A stretch of 64,000 bases of DNA from Candidatus Loosdrechtia aerotolerans (GCA_021646405.1 SOER01000006.1:1-64000), one strand, 5' to 3'; shown: positions 1-8,441, counted from the first letter of the stretch. The notes: generated by a model from the sequence alone, not told the origin. A program made the numbers and translations.

Positions 1-76
1 TGAGATTGATTGGGGATGTCTTGAAATATTCTCCCAATAACTCTTTTTCTTCTTCTGTTAAAACAATTTTTTCCAT
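1..76 (-). CDS. Partial transposase-like N-terminus at window edge
   Basis: On the minus strand an ATG at 76 opens a 25-codon frame that runs off the left edge; it begins MEKIVLTEEEKELLGEYF. The charged start is what one expects before the helix-turn-helix of IS630-type or related transposases. The neighbouring glycosyltransferase is cut off at just this point, which supports an inserted element. Family assignment is tentative because only the first residues are visible. Confidence 0.4.
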   Translation of the reverse strand, partial: MEKIVLTEEEKELLGEYFKTSPINL

Positions 77-105
77 CCTTTATATTTTAACAGAAATATG
101 ACATT

Positions 106-300
106 TTGTTTTTACAGAACTATATTACAGGTTACCTGGCGAAAGATATTGATGAATTTGTTAAAAAAGTATCCTATTTACTGGAGCATAGAGAAGAACG
201 GCAGGAAATGGGAAAACGAGGACATGAGTTCATACGGGAAAATTTCCTTGTTCCGCGCTTAGTGAGAGAAGAGATTGGATTATATCGTGAACTTGCATAA
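106..300 (+). pseudogene. 3' stump of a GT4-type glycosyltransferase
   Basis: The frame ending at 300 encodes about 60 residues matching the C-terminal end of family GT4 (GT-B fold) glycosyltransferases: a TGYLA segment, a helix with repeated Glu/Arg, a MGKRGHEFIRENF helix and a closing LVREEIGLYREL. Trehalose-synthase-like GT4 enzymes end in a similar way. The catalytic core and all upstream domains are missing, and the upstream DNA belongs to a putative insertion sequence, so this is the remnant of a gene truncated at its 5' side. No ribosome binding site precedes the first start codon. Confidence 0.6.
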
Positions 301-336
301 AAAAAATGATGTTCAATGAATTAATTTAAAAAGTGT

Positions 337-1983
337 CTATTGAGAGATATTGTAATCCTTAAAGAATGGATCTCGTGCTAGCTTTTCTTTATAAGAAGTG
401 TTTTGTTGTATAAGATTGGATAAGATACTTGAGACTTTTTCCCTGTTTCCAAGAAAAACATAGGTACAGGCCATATTATAAAGGACATCAAAATAATCTG
501 ACTTTATCATAAGTGCGATCTCGTAGGCCTCTATTGCTTCATCATACCTGTGGAGTTTGCATAAAGCTATACCTTTAATATTTAATATCTCATAATGTTC
601 AGGCCTTAGGATAAGTGCATTATCAAAACTTTTCACTGCATCATCATACTTTTCCAGAAAATATTGGGATAATCCTTTATTATACCATGCCTCAGACACA
701 TTCGGATTAATCTTAATTGCTGCATCAAATGCCTTTACCGCTTCATCGTACCTTTTGAGTTGGGCAAGTACTTCTCCTCTATTGATCCATGCCTTTATGT
801 AATCAGGCTGTAATGCAATAGCCCTGTCCAACGCATCAAGTGCCGCATCATACCGTTGCAATCCGTTAAGTGCCAAAGCCTTATTTGTCCAGGCAGGAAA
901 AAAGTCTGGAGATATTTGTATGGATTTTTCGAGGGAAACGATTGCACTCTCGTATTCTTTGATCAATATCTGGCAAAGTCCCTTATTACTCCAGACCAAA
1001 TATGCTATGGGATTTAGTTCTAATGCTTTATCAAAAGCATTAATAGCTTCACTATATCTCCCCTGCTGCGTCAGAGAAAGTCCTTTCACATTCCAACCTT
1101 CCACAAAATCTGGCTTGATTTTCAGGGCAGCATTAAACGCCTCGATAGCTTCTTTACCCTTGCCAATGTCATCCAGAGACATACCTTTATCTATTAATGC
1201 AACATAATGGCCCGGATTCAGTTTCAACACATGATCAAATACTGAAATAGCCTTTTCATGTTGGTTTAACCGAAGCAACATAAGCCCTTTTCGGTATAGC
1301 AGCTCGTCATTCAGAGGCATAAGCTCCACGGCCCTCTCATATACTTTAAGCGCCTCCTCAAATTGTCTCATCTGTGCAAGCGTAAGCCCTTTTAAATCAA
1401 GTGCATCTATGAAATCGGGCTTGAATTTAAGGGCCTTATCAAAGGCAGTAATAGCATCATGAATCTTTCCTATTTCAAGGAAAACGAGTCCAATATTATA
1501 GCACACTTCATGCGAATCATGCCTGATCTTTATTGCATGGCTAAATGCTTCAATGGCTTCCGGATATCTTCTCAGCCGAAGCAATAAAATACCTTTATTA
1601 TTCCATCCTTCAAATTTTTTGGGATTAACATCTGTTGCCTTACCAAATGCCTCTACAGCCTCCTGAAAATTGCCAAGATTAAGGAAAGAATTACCAATTG
1701 CAATCCAACCATAATAATACTCAGGATTCATTTCCGTTACCTTTTTAAAGGTATATAAAGCCGCTTCATAATCTCCCTTCCCATACGAGGTCATACCTTC
1801 TTCCATCAAAGAGGACTTTGTATCACAAGAAAAAAGATCCTTTGCTGAAATATCAGGAAAAGAGCATTCACCTTCTCTTTCAAATAAATTTTGTGTACAA
1901 GCAGCCTTATTACTGTAAAAAACTGATATGGATATTATGAGGATTAAAATGATTTTAAAACACCATATATCTTTTTCCCACAT
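337..1983 (-). CDS. Exported TPR-repeat protein
   Basis: A 548-residue protein. It starts with a short charged stretch and a hydrophobic signal segment (about residues 9-28), then a Cys-containing linker to about residue 55. The rest is a continuous array of roughly 13-14 tetratricopeptide repeats of 34 residues, with the usual pattern of W or Y near position 4, G-A at 8-9 and P at 32 (NPEYYYGW, KPDFVEGW, QPDYIKAW). TPR arrays bind other proteins, so a periplasmic or anammoxosome-side scaffold is plausible, but no partner is evident. It is a single gene transcribed away from the copper island. No enzyme domain is seen. Confidence 0.85.
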   Translation of the reverse strand: MWEKDIWCFKIILILIISISVFYSNKAACTQNLFEREGECSFPDISAKDLFSCDTKSSLMEEGMTSYGKGDYEAALYTFKKVTEMNPEYYYGWIAIGNSFLNLGNFQEAVEAFGKATDVNPKKFEGWNNKGILLLRLRRYPEAIEAFSHAIKIRHDSHEVCYNIGLVFLEIGKIHDAITAFDKALKFKPDFIDALDLKGLTLAQMRQFEEALKVYERAVELMPLNDELLYRKGLMLLRLNQHEKAISVFDHVLKLNPGHYVALIDKGMSLDDIGKGKEAIEAFNAALKIKPDFVEGWNVKGLSLTQQGRYSEAINAFDKALELNPIAYLVWSNKGLCQILIKEYESAIVSLEKSIQISPDFFPAWTNKALALNGLQRYDAALDALDRAIALQPDYIKAWINRGEVLAQLKRYDEAVKAFDAAIKINPNVSEAWYNKGLSQYFLEKYDDAVKSFDNALILRPEHYEILNIKGIALCKLHRYDEAIEAYEIALMIKSDYFDVLYNMACTYVFLGNREKVSSILSNLIQQNTSYKEKLARDPFFKDYNISQ

Positions 1984-2342
1984 AATCTATCTTCCTTACA
2001 CATTATTGGTGATAAATGGATATAATCGTTATAAATAACGTTATTCTTATACGTATGCAAATTGAACGCCGGAAAAAAACAGGAAACAGAGAATAAGATA
2101 TAAGCATATATTATTATTCAACCTATAAAATTTAAACTGTGAGAAATAGATGTCCCCACTATCTAAATAAGGAATTGATTGTCTAAATTCAGGCATTAAC
2201 GATGCCAGATAATGGGCAGGTAGTAACTAAAAGCTGAAAAACACTTGATTTACTACCATTTGTCGGTACTATGAAGTTTGTTAAATCCACCTGTCCAACT
2301 TCTGAATAGTATTCCTACTATCTTTTCCTAGGAGGAATGACA
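1984..2342. other. Divergent intergenic region
   Basis: About 360 AT-rich bases lie between the divergent TPR gene and the copper operon and must hold promoters for both. A 12-base palindrome, AATAACGTTATT, lies at 2034-2045. No RNA gene or convincing -35/-10 pair was identified by eye. Confidence 0.4.
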
Positions 2343-2678
2343 ATGGCGGTATGGATAATAACAATTGTTTTCTATTTGACACTATTAACGGGGTGTGCTG
2401 TCCAAACACCTCAGTTACTATTATCTACCAACGATCCTGCAAATCCAAACGCCCCGGAATCTCCGTTTTCTCCACGGCCAGATTTACTCCAATCCGGGAT
2501 ACCTGACACAGAAGAACAACCACCTGCTGAATTGTTATCTCCTACCCATCTACCTACAACCTATACCTGCCCGATGCATCCAGAAATAATACAGTCAAAT
2601 CCGGGTAAGTGCCCTGCATGTGGAATGAAATTAGTTCCACCAGAACCTTCCAAAACTGATTCGAAGTGCAAACAATGA
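2343..2678 (+). CDS. Heavy-metal-binding-domain lipoprotein
   Basis: Small lipoprotein with a hydrophobic signal and lipobox LTGC (Cys 18), a Pro-rich linker, and a C-terminal heavy-metal-binding domain reading YTCPMHPEI, then NPGKCPACGMKLVP. This YHS-like CPMHP...CPxCGM module is common at the N-terminus of copper ATPases and CusB adaptors. The start at 2343 is chosen because GGAGG (2331-2335) lies 7 bases upstream; the in-frame ATG at 2337 is too close to it. The stop overlaps the next ATG (ATGA at 2675-2678), so it is translationally coupled to the TolC-like gene. Likely role: binding copper in the periplasm and passing it to the efflux or oxidase partners. Confidence 0.8.
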   Translation: MAVWIITIVFYLTLLTGCAVQTPQLLLSTNDPANPNAPESPFSPRPDLLQSGIPDTEEQPPAELLSPTHLPTTYTCPMHPEIIQSNPGKCPACGMKLVPPEPSKTDSKCKQ

Positions 2679-4135
2679 ATTACAAGCCAGTAGGTATATT
2701 TGTAACGCTCATGGGCATTGGGGGGCTTACTGGATGTGCATCAGTTCCAAAAGAGGCAGGATTTCCGGATGTTCAGAAGGCCATTGAGCAGCGCACGAAT
2801 CAACGTATACACTGGAATCAGGGTACGCCAGAAGATGCTGCGGTGGCCGAACTCGCCCGGTCCATGTTACGCCGGGAATTAACCATAGATAATGCCGTGC
2901 ATATTGCATTGCTTAACAATCGGTCATTGCAGGCAATATATGAAGAGCTAGGTATTGCTCAGGCTGATGTGGTTCAGGCCGGCCTGCTGCGGAACCCCAC
3001 CTTTTTTGCTAGCTTTAGATTCATGGATAGAGCTATAGAAGGGCATCGGGAGGTTAACACCGAGTTTTCGGCAGACCAGGACTTTCTCGATTTGCTTATG
3101 CTTCCTTTGAGAAAAAAGGTAGCTGTAGCGCAATTTGAACAGGCAAAGCAGCGTGTTAGTAACGCAGTTTTGGATCTTGCAAGAGAGGTACGGGTTGCTT
3201 ATTACACCTTACAAGCTGATGAACAAACACTGGAAATGCGCCGGACTGTGGCCCATGCTACGGAAGCAGCAGCCGAACTTGCTAGCCGGCAGTTCGAGGC
3301 CGGGACTTTAAAACAGCTTGACGTGGATAATCAACAAGGATTCTACTATCAGGCAAGACTCGATATGGCCCGTACCGATGTCCAAATTATTGCCGATCGT
3401 GAACATTTAAACCGTCTGATGGGGATTTGGGGAACAGATACAATGTGGAAGTTTCCTGGCCGGTTACCTGCATTACCAGAGTCTGAGATCCCGCTGGAAC
3501 ATCTGGAGTCACTGGCTGTGGCACAACGTATGGACCTTGCTGCTGCACGGCATACCGTACAGGCGGTAACTTTATCCCTATCATTAACGAAAAAATTCCG
3601 GTATTTTTCTGTATTTGAATTTGGCGTAGATACGGAACATGATGCCACTGAACGGGTAAACCTTACGGGACCGCATCTGTTAATTGGATTACCGATCTTC
3701 GACCAACGGCAGGCTGCAATTGCCCGATTAGAAGCTCAATTACGGCAGAGTCAACAACAGCTTTCCGCTCTGGCCATTGATATACGTTCGGAGGTCCGTG
3801 AGATGCGCGACCGGCTTTTAGCTGTCCGCAATATTGTTAAATACTATCAAGATGTTATACTTCCCCTTCGACAGAGGATTGTAGACGAATCACAACTTTA
3901 TTATAACGGTATGCTCATTGGGGTGTATGAGTTGCTTTTGGCTAAGCAAAATCAAATCAACGCTGGCCGTGAATACATTGATGCATTACGTAACTACTGG
4001 GTCACAAGATCAGATTTAGAACATGCCGTTGGGGGTCGCCTGATAGTTACCGGAGAGACCACCCGGCCATCTTCACAACCGATGGAACAGCCAGCTACTC
4101 AACCATCCGAACCTTCTCAACATATTCATCATTAA
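2675..4135 (+). CDS. TolC/CusC-like outer-membrane efflux lipoprotein
   Basis: A 486-residue outer-membrane efflux protein. It has a lipobox (LTGC, about residues 18-21), the long alpha-helical repeats of the OEP family with typical LAREVRVAYYTL and ASRQFEAGTLKQLDV segments, and a His-rich tail (QHIHH). The family forms trimeric beta-barrel/alpha-barrel ducts that carry metal ions or drugs out. The ATG at 2675 overlaps the upstream stop. A possible GTG at 2666 would only extend into the upstream gene. No RND pump (CusA) or membrane-fusion protein (CusB) is encoded next to it, so its inner-membrane partner must be elsewhere. Neighbours point to copper. Confidence 0.85.
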   Translation: MNYKPVGIFVTLMGIGGLTGCASVPKEAGFPDVQKAIEQRTNQRIHWNQGTPEDAAVAELARSMLRRELTIDNAVHIALLNNRSLQAIYEELGIAQADVVQAGLLRNPTFFASFRFMDRAIEGHREVNTEFSADQDFLDLLMLPLRKKVAVAQFEQAKQRVSNAVLDLAREVRVAYYTLQADEQTLEMRRTVAHATEAAAELASRQFEAGTLKQLDVDNQQGFYYQARLDMARTDVQIIADREHLNRLMGIWGTDTMWKFPGRLPALPESEIPLEHLESLAVAQRMDLAAARHTVQAVTLSLSLTKKFRYFSVFEFGVDTEHDATERVNLTGPHLLIGLPIFDQRQAAIARLEAQLRQSQQQLSALAIDIRSEVREMRDRLLAVRNIVKYYQDVILPLRQRIVDESQLYYNGMLIGVYELLLAKQNQINAGREYIDALRNYWVTRSDLEHAVGGRLIVTGETTRPSSQPMEQPATQPSEPSQHIHH

Positions 4136-4146
4136 GGAGATTCATT

Positions 4147-5421
4147 ATGATTACCCGACGTAAAATGCTATTTTCCAGCGCAGCGGCACTGCTAACGGGC
4201 GGTTTTTCTATGTTACTGGGCCGCAGTCAACCAGAGGCTGTAGATACTCAAACAACACAACCCTCTCCAATCAAACCATCCACGAATGGTCTATCTTATA
4301 TACCTGTGGTCACACCCAACGGAAGCACACTCCCCTGGGAGTGGGACAACGGTGTGAAAGTTTTTCACTTGATCGCAGAGCCGGTAAAGCGGGAATTTGC
4401 ATCCGGAATGACCGTTAACTGCTGGGGCTATAACGGACAAACACCCGGTCCAACGATTGAGGCAGTGGAAGGTGACCGTGTACGTATCTTAGTTACCAAT
4501 AAGCTTGCCGAACATACTTCAATTCACTGGCACGGTGTACTCCTGCCCAACGGAATGGACGGTGTTGGAGGATTAACTCAAAAACAAATAAAACCAGGTG
4601 AGACCTATGCCTATGAATTTACCCTTCGTCAGCACGGTACTCAAATGTACCATCCACATGCTGATGAGATGTTGCAGATGGCAATGGGAATGGAAGGTTT
4701 TTTTATCATACATCCTAAAGAACCGGAACGAACGCGTGTTGATCGTGATTTTTGCATTTTTCTGCAAGAATGGTTTATAGAACCTGGTACGAGTACTCCA
4801 AATCCTGCTATCATGACAGATTTTAACATCTTCACATTTAATAGCCGTGCATTTCCAGGTACTGCGCCACTCGTAGCCCGTCTGGGAGACCGCGTCCGTA
4901 TCAGGATTGCCAACTTGAGTATGGACTCCCATCCGATCCATTTGCATGGCTACAGCTTTACAATTACTGGTACAGATGGTGGTCCAATTTCTCCCTCAGC
5001 TCAGTGGCCTGAGACCTCAGTTAACGTTCCACCGGGCACCACACGGGACATCGAGTTTATGGCCAATGCTCCGGGAGACTGGGCATTCCATTGCCACAAG
5101 AACCACCATGTCATGAACGCCATGAGCCATGATATACCAAACATGTTGGGGGTAAAACAAAAAGGGGTAGAACAAAAGGTACAAAACCTGCTGCCGGATT
5201 ATATGGCCATGGGTGAGAGCGGCATGTCCGAAATGGCAACAATGAAGATGCCCCTACCACGAAATACCCTTCCCATGATGACCGGAGAGGGACCGTTTGG
5301 TCCACTGGAGATGGGTGGTATGTTTACCGTATTAAAGGTACGTGAGGATATAACAACCTATGATGACCCTGGGTGGTATCAACCCCCCAAGGGTACTGTA
5401 GCATGGTTAGTAACCGATTAA
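4147..5421 (+). CDS. Tat-exported multicopper oxidase
   Basis: A 424-residue multicopper oxidase, probably a periplasmic cuprous oxidase for copper tolerance. The N-terminus has a Tat-type signal (TRRKMLFSSAAALLTGG). All four copper-binding motifs are present: HWHG (127-130), YHPHADE (168-174), HPIHLHG (262-268) and HCHKNHHVMNAM (315-326, with the T1 Cys). A Met-rich tail (MSEMATMKM, MPL, MMTGEG) could hold Cu(I). The length fits the compact two-domain class. It starts 11 bases after the TolC-like gene with SD AAGGAG, forming one operon with the two genes upstream. Its last 15 bases overlap the convergent gene on the other strand. Confidence 0.9.
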   Translation: MITRRKMLFSSAAALLTGGFSMLLGRSQPEAVDTQTTQPSPIKPSTNGLSYIPVVTPNGSTLPWEWDNGVKVFHLIAEPVKREFASGMTVNCWGYNGQTPGPTIEAVEGDRVRILVTNKLAEHTSIHWHGVLLPNGMDGVGGLTQKQIKPGETYAYEFTLRQHGTQMYHPHADEMLQMAMGMEGFFIIHPKEPERTRVDRDFCIFLQEWFIEPGTSTPNPAIMTDFNIFTFNSRAFPGTAPLVARLGDRVRIRIANLSMDSHPIHLHGYSFTITGTDGGPISPSAQWPETSVNVPPGTTRDIEFMANAPGDWAFHCHKNHHVMNAMSHDIPNMLGVKQKGVEQKVQNLLPDYMAMGESGMSEMATMKMPLPRNTLPMMTGEGPFGPLEMGGMFTVLKVREDITTYDDPGWYQPPKGTVAWLVTD

Positions 5422-5796
5422 ACAACTGCACTGATAAATTATCTTTTGCACTGGTTCCCAATCGTTTTCTTTGCATAATTTACAAGGCTGTTCTTTTCCT
5501 TCCTGTTTGTCTACAACATTTCCGCAGTTTTTGCATGCAAGGTGTTGTGTATTCGCAATAAATGAGCTCGCCAGTTTCTCATCCTTTACAAGCAAGGCCA
5601 CGTTTCCCTCCGCAAGGGATTGTATTCTTTTACTTCTAAATGACAGCTTACTGGAAAGCCTCTGGAGACCCAATACGCAAAACAAGATTACTATGCCTGG
5701 CAACAGACCTGTTTTAGGCTCTTGTATGGGTTGGGCAACGATAGCACCGATAAACAAGATATTGGGAGGACACCATATTCGAGGTTTCTTATTCAT
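5407..5796 (-). CDS. Small membrane protein with zinc-ribbon tail
   Basis: A 129-residue protein of unknown function. It has a hydrophobic segment at about residues 30-48 (GLLPGIVILFCVLGL), a basic stretch, then a C-terminal half with a treble-clef or zinc-ribbon-like set CKNCG and CKLC, plus a later Cys pair. Its ATG (5794-5796) overlaps the stop codon of the ATPase-like gene by one base, so the two are translationally coupled and probably work together. A metal-binding helper for that protein is possible but not shown. Confidence 0.6.
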   Translation of the reverse strand: MNKKPRIWCPPNILFIGAIVAQPIQEPKTGLLPGIVILFCVLGLQRLSSKLSFRSKRIQSLAEGNVALLVKDEKLASSFIANTQHLACKNCGNVVDKQEGKEQPCKLCKENDWEPVQKIIYQCSCLIGY

Positions 5797-7145
5797 TATT
5801 CTCTGGAGTGATCCACCTTGAGAAAAAGTGGGAAACGTAGGCTAAGGGAATTGATTACTACCAGGACAGAAGAAAATATCATTGCTAACTCCACATATTC
5901 TGATTTCAGGCTCATACCAAAAACCGGATACAAGGCCCCTGTCGCAATGGGAATGCCTAATGCATTAAATAAAAAGGCCCAAAAAACATTCTGCTTTATT
6001 TTCGACACTGTTCTGCGTCCCAGTTGTACCGCCTTTACCATATCTAGCAGATCATTTTTTACCAGGATAATGTCACCATACCTCTTTGGGATATTCATTC
6101 CCGTACCAAGTATAATCCCCGCGTCGGATTGTGTTAGTAGGGAAACATCGGAGCCGCTGTTATTAACTACGCCAACTCTCATACCCTGCCGCTGAAACCT
6201 CTCTATAATCTCTTTTTTTTCATTCGACGATATCCTGTTATAGTATTCATCGGCACCTCTCCCTGATTGTTCTGCAAACTTTGTCATCTGTTCACGATCC
6301 TCTGCTATGACAACAACCTTCATATTCATTCTTTTCAAATGCACAATAGCATCTTGTTCTTCTTGTTTTAACCCGTGTATATCAAATATAATCACATGTA
6401 ACCGTGCAATCTTTTCAAATGCAGCGGAGTGTTTGACAATAATAGAATGCTTCAGCCCTTTTCTACTGGCAACCAGAGTGGCTGCTGGCGTAACCCAGCA
6501 GAGGGAGCACGGACACGCAATTACGAGCACTGCGATTGACATCTTCAATGCCCACAAAAAGGGATGTTCCCCGGCAAGGTGGTAAAAGAAAAAGTACCAG
6601 CAGACAAAGGTTACAAAAGATAAACCAATTGCTATGAGAACCGATATGTGAGATATCTTGTCTATAAGCATCCGGAAATGCCCGTGATCCATGTACTCTT
6701 TCTCCTCTGTCAGTACCGGAGACCTGTCAGTCTTTAACTTCATGGAATTTCGGAGTGCCAGATCTGCCCTTTTCCTTACCCGTTCATCCATATATTCTCC
6801 AATATGACTAAAAGTAACGAGCATTACTGACGTCATAAAAAAGGCATGATCCGGTATAGCAAAGATACCCTGAGCTGCCAGGTTACCATACACATATGCA
6901 GCCAGGATTCCTAAGGAAATGAGTACACACATATTAACAATGCGGTTCTTAATAGATTCATATGCACAGGCAAAAAACAGTATTCCCGGACCCAGTACTG
7001 TCATAGTCGCAATAACCATCATGATATGTGGCATAACGGTATGAGTTACACCTGACAGAGGGATATACATTAGTGCCATCATGATACTACAAGCGATAAT
7101 ACTGGAGATAAGCCATCCCATTTGAAAAACGAGCAGAAAAAACAA
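5796..7145 (-). CDS. Shortened P1B-type ATPase lacking catalytic motifs
   Basis: A 449-residue relative of copper-exporting P1B ATPases, which normally have 700-800. The membrane part is well kept: the nMxVLxxLG-type helix at 71-79, the CPC ion-binding motif at 211-213 (CPCSLC in place of CPCALG), and the C-terminal segment KIKQNVFWAFLFNALGIP. The soluble machinery is not. The A domain is reduced to about 25 residues without TGE, the phosphorylation site reads DIHGL (255-259) instead of DKTGT, the nucleotide-binding domain is gone, and GDGxND is replaced by NNSGSD. It therefore cannot pump by the usual cycle. The frame is open and undamaged. Start uncertain: TTG at 7145 or ATG at 7121, neither with a clear SD. 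It is coupled to the small gene downstream. Confidence 0.75.
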   Translation of the reverse strand: MFFLLVFQMGWLISSIIACSIMMALMYIPLSGVTHTVMPHIMMVIATMTVLGPGILFFACAYESIKNRIVNMCVLISLGILAAYVYGNLAAQGIFAIPDHAFFMTSVMLVTFSHIGEYMDERVRKRADLALRNSMKLKTDRSPVLTEEKEYMDHGHFRMLIDKISHISVLIAIGLSFVTFVCWYFFFYHLAGEHPFLWALKMSIAVLVIACPCSLCWVTPAATLVASRKGLKHSIIVKHSAAFEKIARLHVIIFDIHGLKQEEQDAIVHLKRMNMKVVVIAEDREQMTKFAEQSGRGADEYYNRISSNEKKEIIERFQRQGMRVGVVNNSGSDVSLLTQSDAGIILGTGMNIPKRYGDIILVKNDLLDMVKAVQLGRRTVSKIKQNVFWAFLFNALGIPIATGALYPVFGMSLKSEYVELAMIFSSVLVVINSLSLRFPLFLKVDHSRE

Positions 7146-7202
7146 GAAGTTGACGGATTGTAGTACAGATTTTATAATGCAGAATTTAGTAAAGTACGGA
7201 GA

Positions 7203-7216
7203 TTCAAAGGGGATTA
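7203..7216 (+). repeat. 14-base repeat, left copy
   Basis: TTCAAAGGGGATTA here is repeated exactly, in inverted orientation, at 7805-7818, so that the pair brackets the Cys-rich protein gene. Both copies lie in the 5' regions of copper-type genes (the ATPase-like gene and the copper-storage-like gene). They could be operators for a shared regulator or ends of a small element. Confidence 0.5.
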
Positions 7217-7369
7217 ATCTGAGTCGTTTATTACTATAAACTCATTCTGGTTTTACAAACACCCAGAATGTATAGCCAAAAGCGCCTGCTTTTCGAAACT
7301 TTTGGGATGTTTTCTTGCAATTGTTATTCACAATCTCGAAAATTTGTTTCCTTGACTATAAGGTCCTAC

Positions 7370-7738
7370 TTACACACGTTGGGTTGCCATATCGGCCATT
7401 TTCCGGCAGGAATCTGCACAACGCCTGCAAACATCTGCGCACTTCTTCATCTGTTCGTCATCAAAACTATCACAATCAGTTGCACATTTCATACAAATTT
7501 CTGCACAAATAGAGCATGCTTGTCCCGACCAGTCAGAGTTCCTTAGCATAAAGCTGGTGCTGCCTATGCAGGCATCTATGCAATCCTTCAGCAGTTTAAT
7601 GTGACCTGCCTCTGCATGTTTTCCTCCCTTCTCTAAACAATATGATGCTGTTTGCATGCAAATTTTGTAACAATCCAGGCAATCATTAATACACTGCTCC
7701 ATTTCTTTTGACATCTGTGTTGTTGCTGTAATAGCCAT
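7370..7738 (-). CDS. Cys-rich four-helix copper-storage-type protein (DUF326/Csp)
   Basis: A 122-residue protein with about 16 cysteines spaced as CxxxC and CxxC along four predicted helices (CINDCLDCYKIC; DCIDAC; CSICAEICMKCATDC; CADVCRRCADSC). This is the hallmark of the DUF326 / copper-storage protein (Csp) family, whose four-helix bundles fill with Cu(I). No signal peptide is seen, so it is probably the cytosolic type (Csp3-like). A strong SD (AAAGGAG) precedes ATG 7738. A 7-base inverted repeat (TTCTTCC-TTT-GGAAGAA, 7753-7769) and the 14-base repeat at 7805-7818 lie upstream and could be control sites. It belongs with the surrounding copper genes. Confidence 0.85.
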   Translation of the reverse strand: MAITATTQMSKEMEQCINDCLDCYKICMQTASYCLEKGGKHAEAGHIKLLKDCIDACIGSTSFMLRNSDWSGQACSICAEICMKCATDCDSFDDEQMKKCADVCRRCADSCRKMADMATQRV

Positions 7739-8198
7739 AACAATCTCCTTTCTTCTTCCTTTGGAAGAATGAATATCTGTCTGTTATACATCAACCGACA
7801 AAGCTAATCCCCTTTGAAAAAAGATAACTACCAATAATTAATAGAACCTTACGTAAACCTTCAAACAGCATGCCAATTAGCAGAATCAAACACTATTGCC
7901 TATTGATATCTTAACTCATATAATTACAAACAGTTGTTGTGTTTCTCCTGTGTGTACTACAGCATACAATGCTTCTGTAATTACATACATTCCATACAAA
8001 TATATTTTTTACATTCTATGAAAAATCAAAACAGAGGGTTGATTGTAAGGGTATAGGGCCTTATATTTTGAAAATACTTCTTTCCTGCTACCTTCCCTGT
8101 GGCATTCATATTGCGAAAATTCCATTTTGAGAGTGTTGAAGCCCCACGGATTCTCGCACTTATTACTTATCCTAAGAATCCCCTGGGAGATACCAATA
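7739..8198. other. Intergenic region with repeat copy
   Basis: About 460 AT-rich bases. It contains the hairpin-forming TTCTTCC/GGAAGAA pair (7753-7769) and the inverted copy of the 14-base repeat (7805-7818), both upstream of the Cys-rich gene. Nothing else was recognised between 7819 and the ATPase remnant. Confidence 0.4.
7805..7818 (-). repeat. 14-base repeat, right copy
   Basis: Exact inverse of the 14-mer at 7203-7216 (TAATCCCCTTTGAA on the plus strand). Read on the minus strand it lies about 70 bases upstream of the Cys-rich gene start, a position where an operator or promoter element would sit. A GTCG word follows both copies a few bases later. Confidence 0.5.
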
Positions 8199-8441
8199 AT
8201 GAGCCATGCTGATATGTTAAGAGATTTTAAAATACGTTTTTGGGTATCTCTTGACGTAACAATACCAATTTTAGTCCTTTCACCTCTTATTCAATCGTTC
8301 TTCGGTTTCCCTATTGGAAGGAGAGGTATTTTTCTGGGAGCTTGTTACCTTGATTGATATCCGGCAGTGGGTGCCATTATTATGTCAGTAAGTACGATTA
8401 TTGTTGCTATTAATGCACGAATGATTTCTTATAAGAAATGA
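8199..8441 (+). pseudogene. Collapsed copper P-type ATPase remnant
   Basis: The frame from ATG 8199 (SD GGGAG at 8184-8188) encodes HADMLRDFKIRFWVSL, then TIPILVLSPLIQSFFGF. This is the entry into the first membrane segments of CopB-type heavy-metal ATPases. After about 20 unrelated residues it hits TGA (8355-8357) and, in the same frame, continues as YPAVGAIIMSVSTIIVAINA to a stop at 8441, which is the conserved last helix of the same family (PAVGAxxMSxSTxIVAxNA). Some 600 residues in between have been deleted. The gene is dead, but its two ends show that a full copper ATPase once lay in this operon. Confidence 0.7.

Noticed and set aside
337-1983. Regular repeats suggestive of a CRISPR or tandem array
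   Set aside because: They are 34-residue protein repeats (TPR) with diverged DNA, not identical direct repeats with spacers. No CRISPR array or cas gene is seen in the window.
2666-2674. GTG at 2666 as start of the TolC-like gene
   Set aside because: ATG 2675 overlaps the upstream stop and begins a normal lipoprotein signal; the GTG adds three residues with no SD of its own.
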